Shown: positions 46,742 to 57,062, counted from the first letter of the stretch. The stretch: 64,000 nt of DNA from Ignavibacteria bacterium (GCA_016704345.1 JADJAH010000038.1:124001-188000), one strand, 5' to 3'. The notes: generated by a model from the letters alone, not told the origin. Numbers and translations: made by a program.

Positions 46742-47075
46742 GCCTGTATGCAGGCAGGCCTGCCTTCAATCACCCTTCGTCAAGCTCAGGGTGACGCGAC
46801 CTGGTTTTAACTAAAATCTGATCGACCCCCGCAGGAAGGACGGGGGGAAATTGACGGTTAGGGGAGCAACCCCTTTACACGTCATCCCGCGCTGCGCAAC
46901 GCGTGACAATTTCAACTCCTACCGGCGGAGCTTGGGGCTTTGTATTGATTTGTAGAAGATACTCAAGATTCCCGGCCGGCGGCTCGCAGGGCCCGGGGGG
47001 GCGCGCCAAGCCGCCAAGCTCAGGGGTGACGCAAGTTCTCATTCCAGAATTGATAAGTTATGTCAAATCCAATAT
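46742..47075. repeat. Intergenic palindromic repeat remnants
   Basis: No gene. It contains a perfect 12-bp palindrome GGCAGGCCTGCC (46753-46764), a CACCCT...AGGGTG hairpin (46771-46793), and a segment at 46869-46919 resembling 44637-44695 (CCCCTTT...CACGTCATCCC...GTGACAA...TCAACTCC). A G-run and GC-rich island lies at 46977-47012. These look like several worn extragenic repeats piled together. Confidence 0.65.
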
Positions 47076-49283
47076 ATGAGAATCACCAAACTCTTGATTG
47101 CAGTTTTGCTTCTGGCAATTGCTACACAATCTACTGCTCAGTATTATACCAATCAGTATCTGTCACTTGACGGCATTAACGATTTTCTGTCTACTCCAAA
47201 TCATGGTGAACTTAACTTCGACAGCGCATTCACCGTTGAATGCTGGGTGAACGTTAGAGATACTTCCGGTGCAAACAAAGTCATATTCAGCAAAGTGAAT
47301 TCTGCAAACATAACGGGTTGCGCACTGTTGCTGACCGGATCCGGCTCGAGTCCGAACAATGCAGGAAGAATGCAGCTGAACATTAACGGAACTTCGAACA
47401 TTGTCTTAGCGGGTGGCACGCGCTCTCCCTCAATAACTGGAATCATATTGCCGTAACTTTCAGGGATGGCGGCGGTGTAAATATTTCGGACACCATAAGG
47501 TTCTATGTCAACGGTGCTCAAACCGCTTCGTTCAACCGGCTGATAGAACCCATTGTATCAAATTCTGATTCATTGCGAATCGGCAATTGCTATCTCCCGA
47601 CTCTCTACTCAAACGGATTTAACGGGTACATTGATGACCTGAAATTTTATAAGACGAGAAGACTTCCTGCTTTCATTGCTGCTGACAGGGGAATCGCTTT
47701 GGGGTTAGACGGCTTCTCAAACATTTTGTCACTTAACAATACAAGATACGCTTCTCTTGCTTCAGCCTGGAGATTTGACGGCAATGGATTTGACATGGTT
47801 GGGAATCAGAATAATTTTAATTTGCGAAACGGAGCATCATTCATTTTCACAAGATTCAATCCCGTTACTTACAGAAATCAGAGCAACTACTTCATTTCAC
47901 TTAACGGAACCGGCTGGTTGTCTGCAGTTGATTCAACTAATTCTATGTATGATGCTGACACCGCGTGCACGGTTGAGGCGTGGGTGTATCTCGATTCATC
48001 AATACAATCGGTTAAGACAATTTATCAAAAGGAAACAGCTACATACTTGGCATTACATCCGCTCCGGATAACAGGCCGTTTGTGAGCATTAACAACGGCT
48101 CGCGTATTGTTACAGGAAATGACAGGTTATTCCAAGAAGATGGACACACATCAGCTTCACTTACAGAGCTTTGGACGGATCTCTTGCGCTGTTTGTTGAC
48201 GGAAAGGAAATCGCCCGTCAGAGTTTTGCTCCCGGGAACATCAGCATGACAAATGATTCTGTGTTGATCGGAAAAAGCAGTATCGGAGAATTGTTCAACG
48301 GCCGGCTCGATGAAGTTCGCATCAGCAAATTTGCAAAGAGTGAAGTTTCTATATCACGATATCTCCATACAAGTCTTGACAACTTAAATTATCAGAATCT
48401 TCCTGCTCAGTTTGTATCATTCGGATTTGAAGGAAACACGCTTGACAATGTTTCTCAGGGACGACTGCTTATGCTCAGGGGCACAGCTTACTTTGAATGG
48501 GTCAACGCATTGAACACGGCGGCAGGAATTTCACAGCCGCCTTTGATAAGAGTGAGGGAGAATGATAACGGAACTCCTAATGCATTCAGAAATCAAAATT
48601 CATTCAGCATCCGAAGTAATGCAATAGCACGCGATTCAATTCTTGTCAGCAACGTCTCGGGAAGCAGCAGACTCAAAGTGGTTGTACTTCTCGGACATAC
48701 TTTTATGGATGACATTGAACTGTCAATTAAATCTCCGACCGGAACATCTTACATACTTTCCAACGACAGAGGCGAAACAAACAACGACTTGCTTACAATG
48801 TTCTATGACCTTGCAGACAGCTCCGGTTCTGATCTCAACGCACCGTCCTCCATGATGATAAAGCCGCAATTTGGTTTCGGCAATGCGGGAAGCAACGCAA
48901 ACGGTTACTGGCGGCTCACTGCAGCGGATGATAATGCGATAAATGTTGACTCGGGAATTGTTTACAGGTGGTGGCTCGAGTTTGAACAACCGACAGGAAT
49001 TGTAAGCAACCAAAGTGCAACGGACTTCAGGCTTCATCAGAATTATCCAAACCCATTTAATCCAAATACAATTATCAATTACGAATTACAAAATACAGGT
49101 TACATCTCATTAACGCTGTTCGATATTACCGGTAAGCAAATTCGAATTATCGAGCAGGGCATTCGCAAAGCCGGAAGTCACGAAATTAGCTTTAATGCAG
49201 AAGATCTTCCTTCCGGTAATTACTTTTATGAACTCAGGTCCGGAGATATTTCGATAGTCAGAAAAATGACATTAATCAGATAA
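47076..49283 (+). pseudogene. T9SS-sorted protein with two LamG domains and a P-domain, three frameshifts
   Basis: A signal peptide (MRITKLLIAVLLLAIATQST) precedes a LamG/concanavalin-like domain (YLSLDGINDFLSTPNHGELN, AFTVECWVNVRD). After a one-base loss near 47422, a second LamG begins at YFISLNGTGWLSAVD. Two more shifts near 48055 and 48140 lead to ALDGSLALFVDGKEIARQSF. Then comes a proprotein-convertase P-like domain (LKVVVLLGHTFMDDIELSIK, GTSYILSNDRGETNNDLL) and a T9SS end with NYPNPFNPNTIINYEL. Corrected length is about 735 residues. Likely a cell-surface carbohydrate- or protein-binding factor. Confidence 0.78.
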
Positions 49284-52166
49284 ATGGCGGACATACCAAC
49301 AGGCAGTGTTACATTTCTATTTTCAGACGTCAAAGGCAGTACAAAGCTTGCGCAGCTTTATTTAGATAAACTTCCCGTAATGCTGAAGAGGCATAATGAG
49401 ATCATGCAGGAGTCTTTGGAATCTCACGGCGGTTTGGTATTCAGGATAGTGGGCGATGCATTTTGCTGTGCATTTGAAAAAGCTGCAGATGCGGTACGCG
49501 CGGCGGTTGCAGCACAGATGATGCTGAATTCGGAAAAATGGGACGAGGCTGTGATCAGTGTCAGAATGGGAATTCATTCCGGAACTGCTGAGTGGAACGG
49601 TAAAGATTATGTCGGGCAACTGACACTGGCACGTGCAGAAAAGGTAATGTCTACAGCTGATGGCGGACAGATATTGATTTCTGAAGATGCATACGAAAAG
49701 ATTACGGCTTCGGAATTTGATGAACTGTTATCTTCGGCAAACGGTGAAATTTCTTTTATGGATCTTGGTGAACGTCGTCTGAAAGATCTGATTCAGCCTG
49801 TCAGGATCTATCAGATCACTGCTGCAGGACTAAGATCAGAATTTCCTCAACTGAATACGCTTGATGTACGTCCCAACAATTTACCTGTACAGATCAGCAA
49901 CTTCATTGGACGGGAACAAGATATAAAGTTTATTAGAGAAAGTCTCCGAAAGAGTTCGATAGTAACGATCACAGGTACGGGAGGCAGCGGTAAGACTCGA
50001 CTTGCATTACAGACGGGCGCCGAGCTTTGTGATGAGTTTACAGCGGGAGTTTGGCTGATAGAACTTGCTCAACTGAATGGTGCTGATCTGATTCAGCAAT
50101 CAATTCTTCAGACATTCAATCTGAAGGAACAGGCAGGGCAGAATCCGGAGGATATTCTACTGGCATTTCTTAAAGATAAAGAAATCCTGCTGATATTTGA
50201 TACTTGTGAACATGTGATCGACTCAAGCGCAAAATTGGCTGAAAAGTTGTTGAGAAATTGTTCCAAGCTTAAGATAATATCAACAAGCAGAGAAGCATTG
50301 AAAATAGGCGGTGAAGTTGTTCATAAGCTTGCTTCATTGACAACACCGGTTCCGGAAAAAGAAAACACGCTTGAAGCAATATCACAGTTTGAAGCGGTGA
50401 AACTGTTCATTGACAGGGCTCTGACAGTTGATGCAAACTTTCAGGTAGATAATGATAATGCCCCGGCGCTCGCGGAGATATGTCACCGGCTCGACGGAAT
50501 TCCGCTGGCCATTGAACTTGCTGCCGCACGGGTCAGAATATTAACACTTCAGAAGATCAACGAAAGATTGAGTGACAGGTTCAAGCTTCTGACCGGCGGA
50601 AAGAGGACGGTTCTTCCGAGACAGCAGACACTAAGAGCAATGATTGACTGGAGTTATGATCTCCTTAACGATAATGAAAAACTTCTCTTTCACAGACTCT
50701 CGGTGTTTTCAGGAGGATGGACAATTGAATCTGCCGAAGAGATCTGCTCGGATGAAATCATAGAAAGTTATGATGTGATTGACATACTTACCGGGCTTCT
50801 TGAAAAATCTTTGGTCACAACAAAAGAGGATTCTAACGTAATAAGATTTAGCATGCTCGAGTCAATCAGACAATATGCAATAGAGAAAGCAGGCAATGAA
50901 GAAGAGATCAATCAAAGGCATCTAAACTACTTTAAGAAATTGGTTGATTCAACAAAGATGCGATTTGGGAATGAGGACATGCTTAAATGGATCAGGAAAT
51001 TGGATGCTGAAATGGGAAACATCAGAAAGGCAATACAATGGGGCATGGAGCATGATACCGAATCAGCACATGAAATTACAAATTTTCTGACTGAATATTG
51101 GCAAGCAAAGGGGTTCTTCAGAGAAGGATATCAGACATGCAAGAAACTACTGGAGCTTGATGAAAATGCAGAGCCGATTCATAAAGCAAATGCTCTTCAT
51201 AACATAAGTACAATGCTCTACTCGCTTGCCAATCTTGCTGAATCTGAAAAATATGCTGATGAAGCGCTTGCGATATTCAGGGAAATCGATGACAGGAAAG
51301 GAATTGTAAACTGCCTGAACATTCTCGGAGTAGTCTCAAATATGAATTCAGAAAGAAGTGAAGAAGCATTCGGCCATCTTAATAAAGCCCTGGAGATCAG
51401 TCGTGAATTGAACATTAAAGGTACGCTCGCAAATACTCTCTTCAATTTGTCCTATACATCAAAAATAAAGAATGAAATTGAAAAGTTAAAAGAATACAGA
51501 TATGAATCTCTTTCTTTGTACAGGGAACTCGGACACTCAAATAAAGTAGCTTTGATACTTGCGAGTCTCGGCATCTTAGAAAGGAACAGGAAAAATTCGG
51601 AGAAAGCCAGGGAATTTACCGAAGAAAGTTTGTCAATACTCAGAGAGATCGGAGACAAGTATCTTGAATCAATAAATCTGATAAATCTTGGGTGTATCAA
51701 TATGGATCAAAACGATACTCTGAATGCAATAGAGTTGTTTGATGAATCTATGAGTATATCAGAGAAACACGGATATACCGCTAACTTAATACCGGCTCTG
51801 TATTATAAGGGTGAAGCGCTAAACAAATCCGGAGATTATAATAATGCTTTGGTCAATTTTAGAAGATCTGTGGAATTTGGTTTTGAAGCCGGAATTGACT
51901 TCTTCCTGTGGAAAATTATACTTGGGATGGGAATTTCATATTTCAATATAGATCAACATCAAAGATCTGCCGGACACTTTGCATGTGTTTACAATGCTTA
52001 TGAGATATCATCAATAAACTTTGGCAAATCAAACAGGGACGAACTTAAGATGTACTTAGAAAGATTAAGAGGAATATTGGGAAACGAAGAGTTAAACAAT
52101 ATTGTCAAATCGAAAGAGAGTATTGAAAAAGATGAAATGATAAGATACGTCTTGGGCAATCAGTGA
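49284..52166 (+). CDS. Cyclase-like / STAND (NB-ARC) ATPase / TPR signalling protein
   Basis: A 960-residue cytoplasmic protein. Residues 1-180 are a class III nucleotidyl cyclase domain with metal aspartates D15 (FLFSDVKGSTKL) and D58 (RIVGDAFCCAF). The transition-state Asn and Arg expected after DYVG are absent: the sequence reads GQLTLARAEK, with L115 and E119 at those places. Residues 200-540 are an AfsR-like NB-ARC ATPase (Walker A TGTGGSGKT at 230-238; LLIFDTCEHV; STSREAL; GIPLAIELAAARVR). Residues from 600 form TPR repeats. No DNA-binding domain is visible. It starts one base after the LamG gene stop. The output of this fusion is unknown. Confidence 0.85.
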   Translation: MADIPTGSVTFLFSDVKGSTKLAQLYLDKLPVMLKRHNEIMQESLESHGGLVFRIVGDAFCCAFEKAADAVRAAVAAQMMLNSEKWDEAVISVRMGIHSGTAEWNGKDYVGQLTLARAEKVMSTADGGQILISEDAYEKITASEFDELLSSANGEISFMDLGERRLKDLIQPVRIYQITAAGLRSEFPQLNTLDVRPNNLPVQISNFIGREQDIKFIRESLRKSSIVTITGTGGSGKTRLALQTGAELCDEFTAGVWLIELAQLNGADLIQQSILQTFNLKEQAGQNPEDILLAFLKDKEILLIFDTCEHVIDSSAKLAEKLLRNCSKLKIISTSREALKIGGEVVHKLASLTTPVPEKENTLEAISQFEAVKLFIDRALTVDANFQVDNDNAPALAEICHRLDGIPLAIELAAARVRILTLQKINERLSDRFKLLTGGKRTVLPRQQTLRAMIDWSYDLLNDNEKLLFHRLSVFSGGWTIESAEEICSDEIIESYDVIDILTGLLEKSLVTTKEDSNVIRFSMLESIRQYAIEKAGNEEEINQRHLNYFKKLVDSTKMRFGNEDMLKWIRKLDAEMGNIRKAIQWGMEHDTESAHEITNFLTEYWQAKGFFREGYQTCKKLLELDENAEPIHKANALHNISTMLYSLANLAESEKYADEALAIFREIDDRKGIVNCLNILGVVSNMNSERSEEAFGHLNKALEISRELNIKGTLANTLFNLSYTSKIKNEIEKLKEYRYESLSLYRELGHSNKVALILASLGILERNRKNSEKAREFTEESLSILREIGDKYLESINLINLGCINMDQNDTLNAIELFDESMSISEKHGYTANLIPALYYKGEALNKSGDYNNALVNFRRSVEFGFEAGIDFFLWKIILGMGISYFNIDQHQRSAGHFACVYNAYEISSINFGKSNRDELKMYLERLRGILGNEELNNIVKSKESIEKDEMIRYVLGNQ

Positions 52167-52179
52167 AACTTAATACAAT

Positions 52180-53187
52180 TCAAACTTTCAGAGAACTTGA
52201 ATTTCCCTTCATCATCAGCCAGATAAAAACCGGTGCGCCAATAAATGACGTAACTATTCCTAACGGTATCTCTGATGGAGAGATGATTGTTCTGGCAATC
52301 GTATCCGAAATAAGCATGAATATACTTCCCATCAAAACAGAGCAGGGCACGGAGTATCTGTAATCGTTTCCGATAAGCAATCGCGATAGATTTGGAACTA
52401 TCAAACCTGCAAAGCTGACGATACCGGCAACGGACACGGCTCCGGCGGCAAGCAGTGAAGAAGCGAGTATCGCAAGACGTTGAAACTTTTTTACATCGAG
52501 TCCCAATGATGACGACATCTCTTCGCCGAAATTCATAATGTTCAGGTCCTTTGACAATATCACCGAAATGATCACTCCGATAACAATGAAAGGCACAGCG
52601 GCATAGAATTCATTCCACCCTCTGCCGGAGAGTCCGCCGTTAAGCCAGTACAGTATCTGCGTAAGTGAGCTTCCCGAAACAAGCATAAGAAATCCGTTGA
52701 GCGCTGAGATCAAAGCGCTGAAGGCAATTCCGGTTAGGATGATAACGTTTGATGAAACATAGCCGGAAGTTCTGTTGCCAAGTTTTCCTGCAATGAAAAA
52801 GATCAACGCTGTTGATGACACTGCAAACACAAATGATACCGGCATAAGAAGCGAGAATGAAAATAGTGCAGGCAACATGAAAACAAGTATCGCTCCGAGT
52901 CCCGCTCCGGCTGATATGCCAAGCAGTCCCGGCTCTGCAAGATTATTCCTTAACGCCGCCTGAAGGATCATTCCGGCACATGACAATGCGGCTCCAACAA
53001 TTATTGCATTCAGAATTCTCGGCAATCGAATGTTAAGAATTATATCGGAATATGATTCACTTCTTCCAGTTACTGCGTTTAGCAATTCTGACATTGGAAT
53101 ATTTACTGATCCCAATCCCAAAGCTATAACGGCGCTAACAATGAGCATCAGCGCTAAGAGGAATAACGTGAGGATCTTTTTAGACAA
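52180..53187 (-). CDS. FecCD-family iron/cobalamin ABC transporter permease
   Basis: A 335-residue polytopic permease of the BtuC/FhuB/FecCD type, with RLPRILNAIIVGAALSCAGM, the NNLAEPGLLGISAGAGLGA loop, and GIVSFAGLIVPNLSRLLIG. It would import siderophores, haem or cobalamin with a binding protein and an ATPase, neither of which is adjacent. The start appears to be TTG 53187. It converges on the cyclase gene with a 13 bp gap and diverges from a sensor kinase. Confidence 0.92.
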   Translation of the reverse strand: MSKKILTLFLLALMLIVSAVIALGLGSVNIPMSELLNAVTGRSESYSDIILNIRLPRILNAIIVGAALSCAGMILQAALRNNLAEPGLLGISAGAGLGAILVFMLPALFSFSLLMPVSFVFAVSSTALIFFIAGKLGNRTSGYVSSNVIILTGIAFSALISALNGFLMLVSGSSLTQILYWLNGGLSGRGWNEFYAAVPFIVIGVIISVILSKDLNIMNFGEEMSSSLGLDVKKFQRLAILASSLLAAGAVSVAGIVSFAGLIVPNLSRLLIGNDYRYSVPCSVLMGSIFMLISDTIARTIISPSEIPLGIVTSFIGAPVFIWLMMKGNSSSLKV

Positions 53188-53247
53188 TAATTATTTTGTT
53201 TTAATAAGCCCTTGTTTACAATATATTAAATCGAACAGCTTAGCATA

Positions 53248-54456
53248 ATGAACAAATTTGGGTCGTTAAATATAAAGGTGGCTTTAATGGTCGCAGGGAT
53301 TCTCATTGCCCTTGCGGTTCTTTTCTATACACAACTGCTTGCTCAGAAAATTCAGAAACGGGAGCGTGACATAGCAGGCTTGTATGCAAAGTCCATGGAG
53401 TACCTTGCCAACGATGAAAATTCCTCGGGTGAATACGGATTTATTTTCGATCAGATCATTCCGCAGATCGACTTTCCCATTATTGCAACCGACAGAGAAA
53501 AGAAAGAGATAATATTGACAAAGAATGTTAAGTATGATTCAACCCTTCCGCCAGACAAGATCAATAAGATACTTCTTGAAAGAGCAAGAGAAATGGCAGA
53601 GATCAATGCACCGATCGTTGTTTCTTATAATGATTCGATAATTCTTAATTATGTGCACTACGGTCAGTCTGACCTTGTCACGGAACTCAAGATGCTTCCT
53701 GTGTTCGAAGTTATCGTTGCTTCTTTTTTTATATTACTAGGATACATCGGATTCTCCTACATAAAGAGGACAGAGCAAAGCAATATTTGGGTGGGCCTTT
53801 CCCGCGAGACTGCTCATCAACTTGGAACACCTTTGACTTCACTTCTCGGCTGGGCCGAAATGCTGAAGAACGTTGAACCACAGACATCAGAACTAAAAGA
53901 CATAACAGAAGAGATCAGCAATGATCTCGACAAACTGAATAAGATCGCGGGAAGATTCTCAAAGATCGGTTCGCAACCTAAACTTGATAAGCAGGATATT
54001 GCAGGCGTAGTTCAGAAGGTTGCGGATTATTTTGAAAAGAGAATTCCGACTCTCATAAGTTCAGACGGAAGAGTGACTAAGAAAGTGCAACTCGACATCA
54101 TAAGTTCAGGAGATGTTAATGCAAATATTAACAAAGATCTGTTTGAATGGGTAATTGAGAACCTCATGAAGAATGCAATTGATGCAATGGAGCGTAAAGA
54201 GGGCAAAATAGTTTTTAATATTACAGGCTCAAACGGAGAAGTGCACATCGACGTCACTGATGACGGCAAAGGTATCGATTCCAAATTCAAGAAGGATGTT
54301 TTCCGTCCCGGTTATTCAACGAAGCAACGCGGATGGGGATTAGGACTAAGTCTTTCCAAAAGGATCATTGAAGATTATCACAAAGGAAAGCTTGTGCTTG
54401 TAGAATCAATGCCAGGTAAGGGAACAAAGTTCAGGATCAAACTGCACAGAAATTAA
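53248..54456 (+). CDS. Membrane sensor histidine kinase
   Basis: A 402-residue kinase with two transmembrane helices (residues about 10-28 and 145-168) around a periplasmic loop, no HAMP domain, an H-box (SRETAHQLGTPLTSLLGW, phospho-acceptor H near 190), N-box (NLMKNAIDAMERKEG), G1 (VTDDGKGID) and G2 (RGWGLGLSLSKRIIED). No response regulator is adjacent. The AHQLGTP-type H-box and layout are those of many Bacteroidota orphan kinases, including PorY, the partner of PorX; pairing with the porX in this window is only a suggestion. Confidence 0.9.
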   Translation: MNKFGSLNIKVALMVAGILIALAVLFYTQLLAQKIQKRERDIAGLYAKSMEYLANDENSSGEYGFIFDQIIPQIDFPIIATDREKKEIILTKNVKYDSTLPPDKINKILLERAREMAEINAPIVVSYNDSIILNYVHYGQSDLVTELKMLPVFEVIVASFFILLGYIGFSYIKRTEQSNIWVGLSRETAHQLGTPLTSLLGWAEMLKNVEPQTSELKDITEEISNDLDKLNKIAGRFSKIGSQPKLDKQDIAGVVQKVADYFEKRIPTLISSDGRVTKKVQLDIISSGDVNANINKDLFEWVIENLMKNAIDAMERKEGKIVFNITGSNGEVHIDVTDDGKGIDSKFKKDVFRPGYSTKQRGWGLGLSLSKRIIEDYHKGKLVLVESMPGKGTKFRIKLHRN

Positions 54457-54480
54457 TCACACATTATTCTCAACAGCAAC

Positions 54481-56787
54481 TTGCAGGAAGAAGAAATACT
54501 AACAACAGAAATAAATCAAACCGAAAGTAAGAGTGTATGGAATGCGGTTCTGTCGAGTACTTCATTTCACATTCTGATTCTTCTTGTTCTGAAGTTTTCA
54601 TTTCAGTTTATCCTTCTTTCATCCGGATACAGGTGGCTTTCTGCAGATGACTTCTGCAGAACGGTCAAGTCATACGAATGGCTTCAAAATCCTGTTGTGA
54701 ATTCCGGTGTGTGGCTAACACCTCACTTTTGGATCAACGGCGCCGTTATGTATTTTGTAAAGGACTTATTTGCTGCCGCATTGATAGTGAATTTCCTTTT
54801 CTCCGCATTGACGGTACCCTTCTTCTACAAAGCAATACAAATGGCATTTGATCAGAAAACGGCTTTTTTTTCTACGCTAATATTTTGCTTCTTCCCGTTT
54901 CAGGTGTGGCTGAGCATTTCCGGACTTCCCGAGTCCGTCTTCTTTTTCTTTGTCATTACCGGAATTTACTTTTTTATGAAGTGGAAGTTTGACGGTGAGC
55001 TTACAATCTATCTTTTCCTCAGCGCATTCTCTTTTGCATTCTCAAACGGTTTCCGGTACGAAGGCTGGTTGTTCAGTGCGGCATTCGTAATGCTGACTAT
55101 GCTTGACATATTAAGGGAAAGGAAACTCACAAAGAAGATTGTGAAGAATATTTTCATATCACTGATTTCGTTTACGACAATTGCCTGGTGGCTGATACAA
55201 AATTATGTAGATCATGGCAATGTGTTTTTCTTTGCGGAGGAGACTACAAAAATTTTCAAAGAGTTCAACACTGCCGGATTTTTTCAGAGATTGGTTCAGT
55301 ATCCTACATTCATTTTCTTCATAGCACCTGTTACAACATTCTTTGCTTTGAAGAGTTGTTTCGAGACAATAAAAGCTCCGGGTATCACACCGGCTAAAAT
55401 ATTTCTACTGTTCAACATTCTCGAGCTTTCACTTCTAATGATTCAGGGAATCCTCGGTACAGGGGGCACGAACATGATCTCAAGATATATCGTCATCAAT
55501 GCATTGTTGTTTGTTCCGTTTGCAATTGACCAGGCATTTGAGTTCAAAAAACCTGTAGCCATTTCTTTACTTGGTATCATGCTGATTGTGAATATAGTGT
55601 GGAGTTTCTATTATCCTCAGCCATTCAGAGAAGATACTTTTGAAGTGGGAAGATTGTTGAGAGACATTGAATCCAAAGCCGAACCGGTTGATGACAGGAA
55701 GATTTACTTTGAGGAGGTTGAAGGATACTTTGATGTTTTTGCGGTACAGGCGCTGTCTAATAATCCGGCAAAATTTGTTCTCGGAAACTTTCCCACGGAG
55801 AAATCCACTACACGCAAGATGGGGAGAAGGAAGAATCAGCCTACTGAAGAAGAACTAAACATTCTTGAACTTCGTGACTATCTTTCAAAGAACAAGATCA
55901 AGCTCGCAATTGTAAAGAGCGAAGGATACAGCGAGAAGCTTAAGAAGCTGAGTTTCAAGAATGAGGACATTGGCGATTACAAATTATTTTATGTAGATCC
56001 GGTTGGTTCTAAAGTCAATGATTCTTCGGCATCCATACTTGAGGAAAGCGCACTCAAGCCGGGAGAGAATCCCGACCTTGTGAATTTTGGCAAGCTGCTT
56101 GGATTAAGAAATTACAGTATTGACAACACTAACTTCGGACTCAATCCGCAGACTGTTGTACTCACGTGGGGAGCGGTGGATCCGTATTTACTTGACAGCA
56201 TTGATTTTGAGAATATGGAGTTTGACAGATACCTGTCGGTTGTCAGCTTGCGCTCTGTTGAAACAGACTCCACTGTTTTCAGCACATACACAAAAATTTT
56301 CTCCGACAGAAATGTTGAGGAACTCCTTGAAGAGAACAGCATCAGAAATATTGTTGTGCTGAAGCCGTTTGCGCTTCTGCATTATTCCAAGAAATATGGC
56401 GGTTCACCGTTTGAAGGGGGAGTATATTATGTTGATGTCAGACTACGGGACAACAAGACAAAGAATGATCTTTTCGTTTACAGAGGCGACAGCCTTATGA
56501 AGCCCGACACTACAAATTTTTTCACAAGACAAGACAACAACAAACAGGCAAGAGATACGGCTAAATCAGTTGCAAAGAGAGTTCCGGCAAAGGCAAAGGA
56601 ATTTATGACTAAGAGCTATACTATCGGAACTGTCATTGCAATGTTCCCTGACACAGATTTCAATAAAATTGTCGGAAAATCAAGTGACGAGATATACAGA
56701 ATGCTCATGCGCAACGGAATCCAGGTGTTCTTTTCACAAAGATATCAGGGAGATCAATTTCTTAATTGGGTGTTCAATTATTTTTAG
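54481..56787 (+). CDS. GT39-like glycosyltransferase / multi-pass membrane protein
   Basis: A 768-residue protein. The first 390 residues hold about ten transmembrane segments with a PMT/GT39-like N-terminal loop (LSADDFCRTVKSYEWLQNPV, with the acidic pair expected at the catalytic site) and FRYEGWLFSAAF. The second half is a hydrophilic domain with no recognised family. The start seems to be TTG 54481. It lies 24 bp after the histidine kinase, probably on the same transcript. Substrate not determinable. Confidence 0.65.
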   Translation: MQEEEILTTEINQTESKSVWNAVLSSTSFHILILLVLKFSFQFILLSSGYRWLSADDFCRTVKSYEWLQNPVVNSGVWLTPHFWINGAVMYFVKDLFAAALIVNFLFSALTVPFFYKAIQMAFDQKTAFFSTLIFCFFPFQVWLSISGLPESVFFFFVITGIYFFMKWKFDGELTIYLFLSAFSFAFSNGFRYEGWLFSAAFVMLTMLDILRERKLTKKIVKNIFISLISFTTIAWWLIQNYVDHGNVFFFAEETTKIFKEFNTAGFFQRLVQYPTFIFFIAPVTTFFALKSCFETIKAPGITPAKIFLLFNILELSLLMIQGILGTGGTNMISRYIVINALLFVPFAIDQAFEFKKPVAISLLGIMLIVNIVWSFYYPQPFREDTFEVGRLLRDIESKAEPVDDRKIYFEEVEGYFDVFAVQALSNNPAKFVLGNFPTEKSTTRKMGRRKNQPTEEELNILELRDYLSKNKIKLAIVKSEGYSEKLKKLSFKNEDIGDYKLFYVDPVGSKVNDSSASILEESALKPGENPDLVNFGKLLGLRNYSIDNTNFGLNPQTVVLTWGAVDPYLLDSIDFENMEFDRYLSVVSLRSVETDSTVFSTYTKIFSDRNVEELLEENSIRNIVVLKPFALLHYSKKYGGSPFEGGVYYVDVRLRDNKTKNDLFVYRGDSLMKPDTTNFFTRQDNNKQARDTAKSVAKRVPAKAKEFMTKSYTIGTVIAMFPDTDFNKIVGKSSDEIYRMLMRNGIQVFFSQRYQGDQFLNWVFNYF

Positions 56788-57062
56788 CTTACTGCATCTG
56801 CACAAGATCCAGAACCTGAAGTGTGGATTTAGTAAATACAACCGAGATGAATCCAGATTTTGATATATTTTGTCCCATAAAAGTTGAGTAGTTTTTCAAC
56901 ATGAAGTTTTCAAGACTGAAATTAAATTTTCACCCAAACTTTTTATGTTTGGATGTGGCAAACTTGAAATAATGTCCAAGCAGTCTCATATTTGTTATCG
57001 GACCCAAAAATGATCTTCGCCTATTTCCACTTACCAAATGCCAACTAAAGCATGCATCAACT

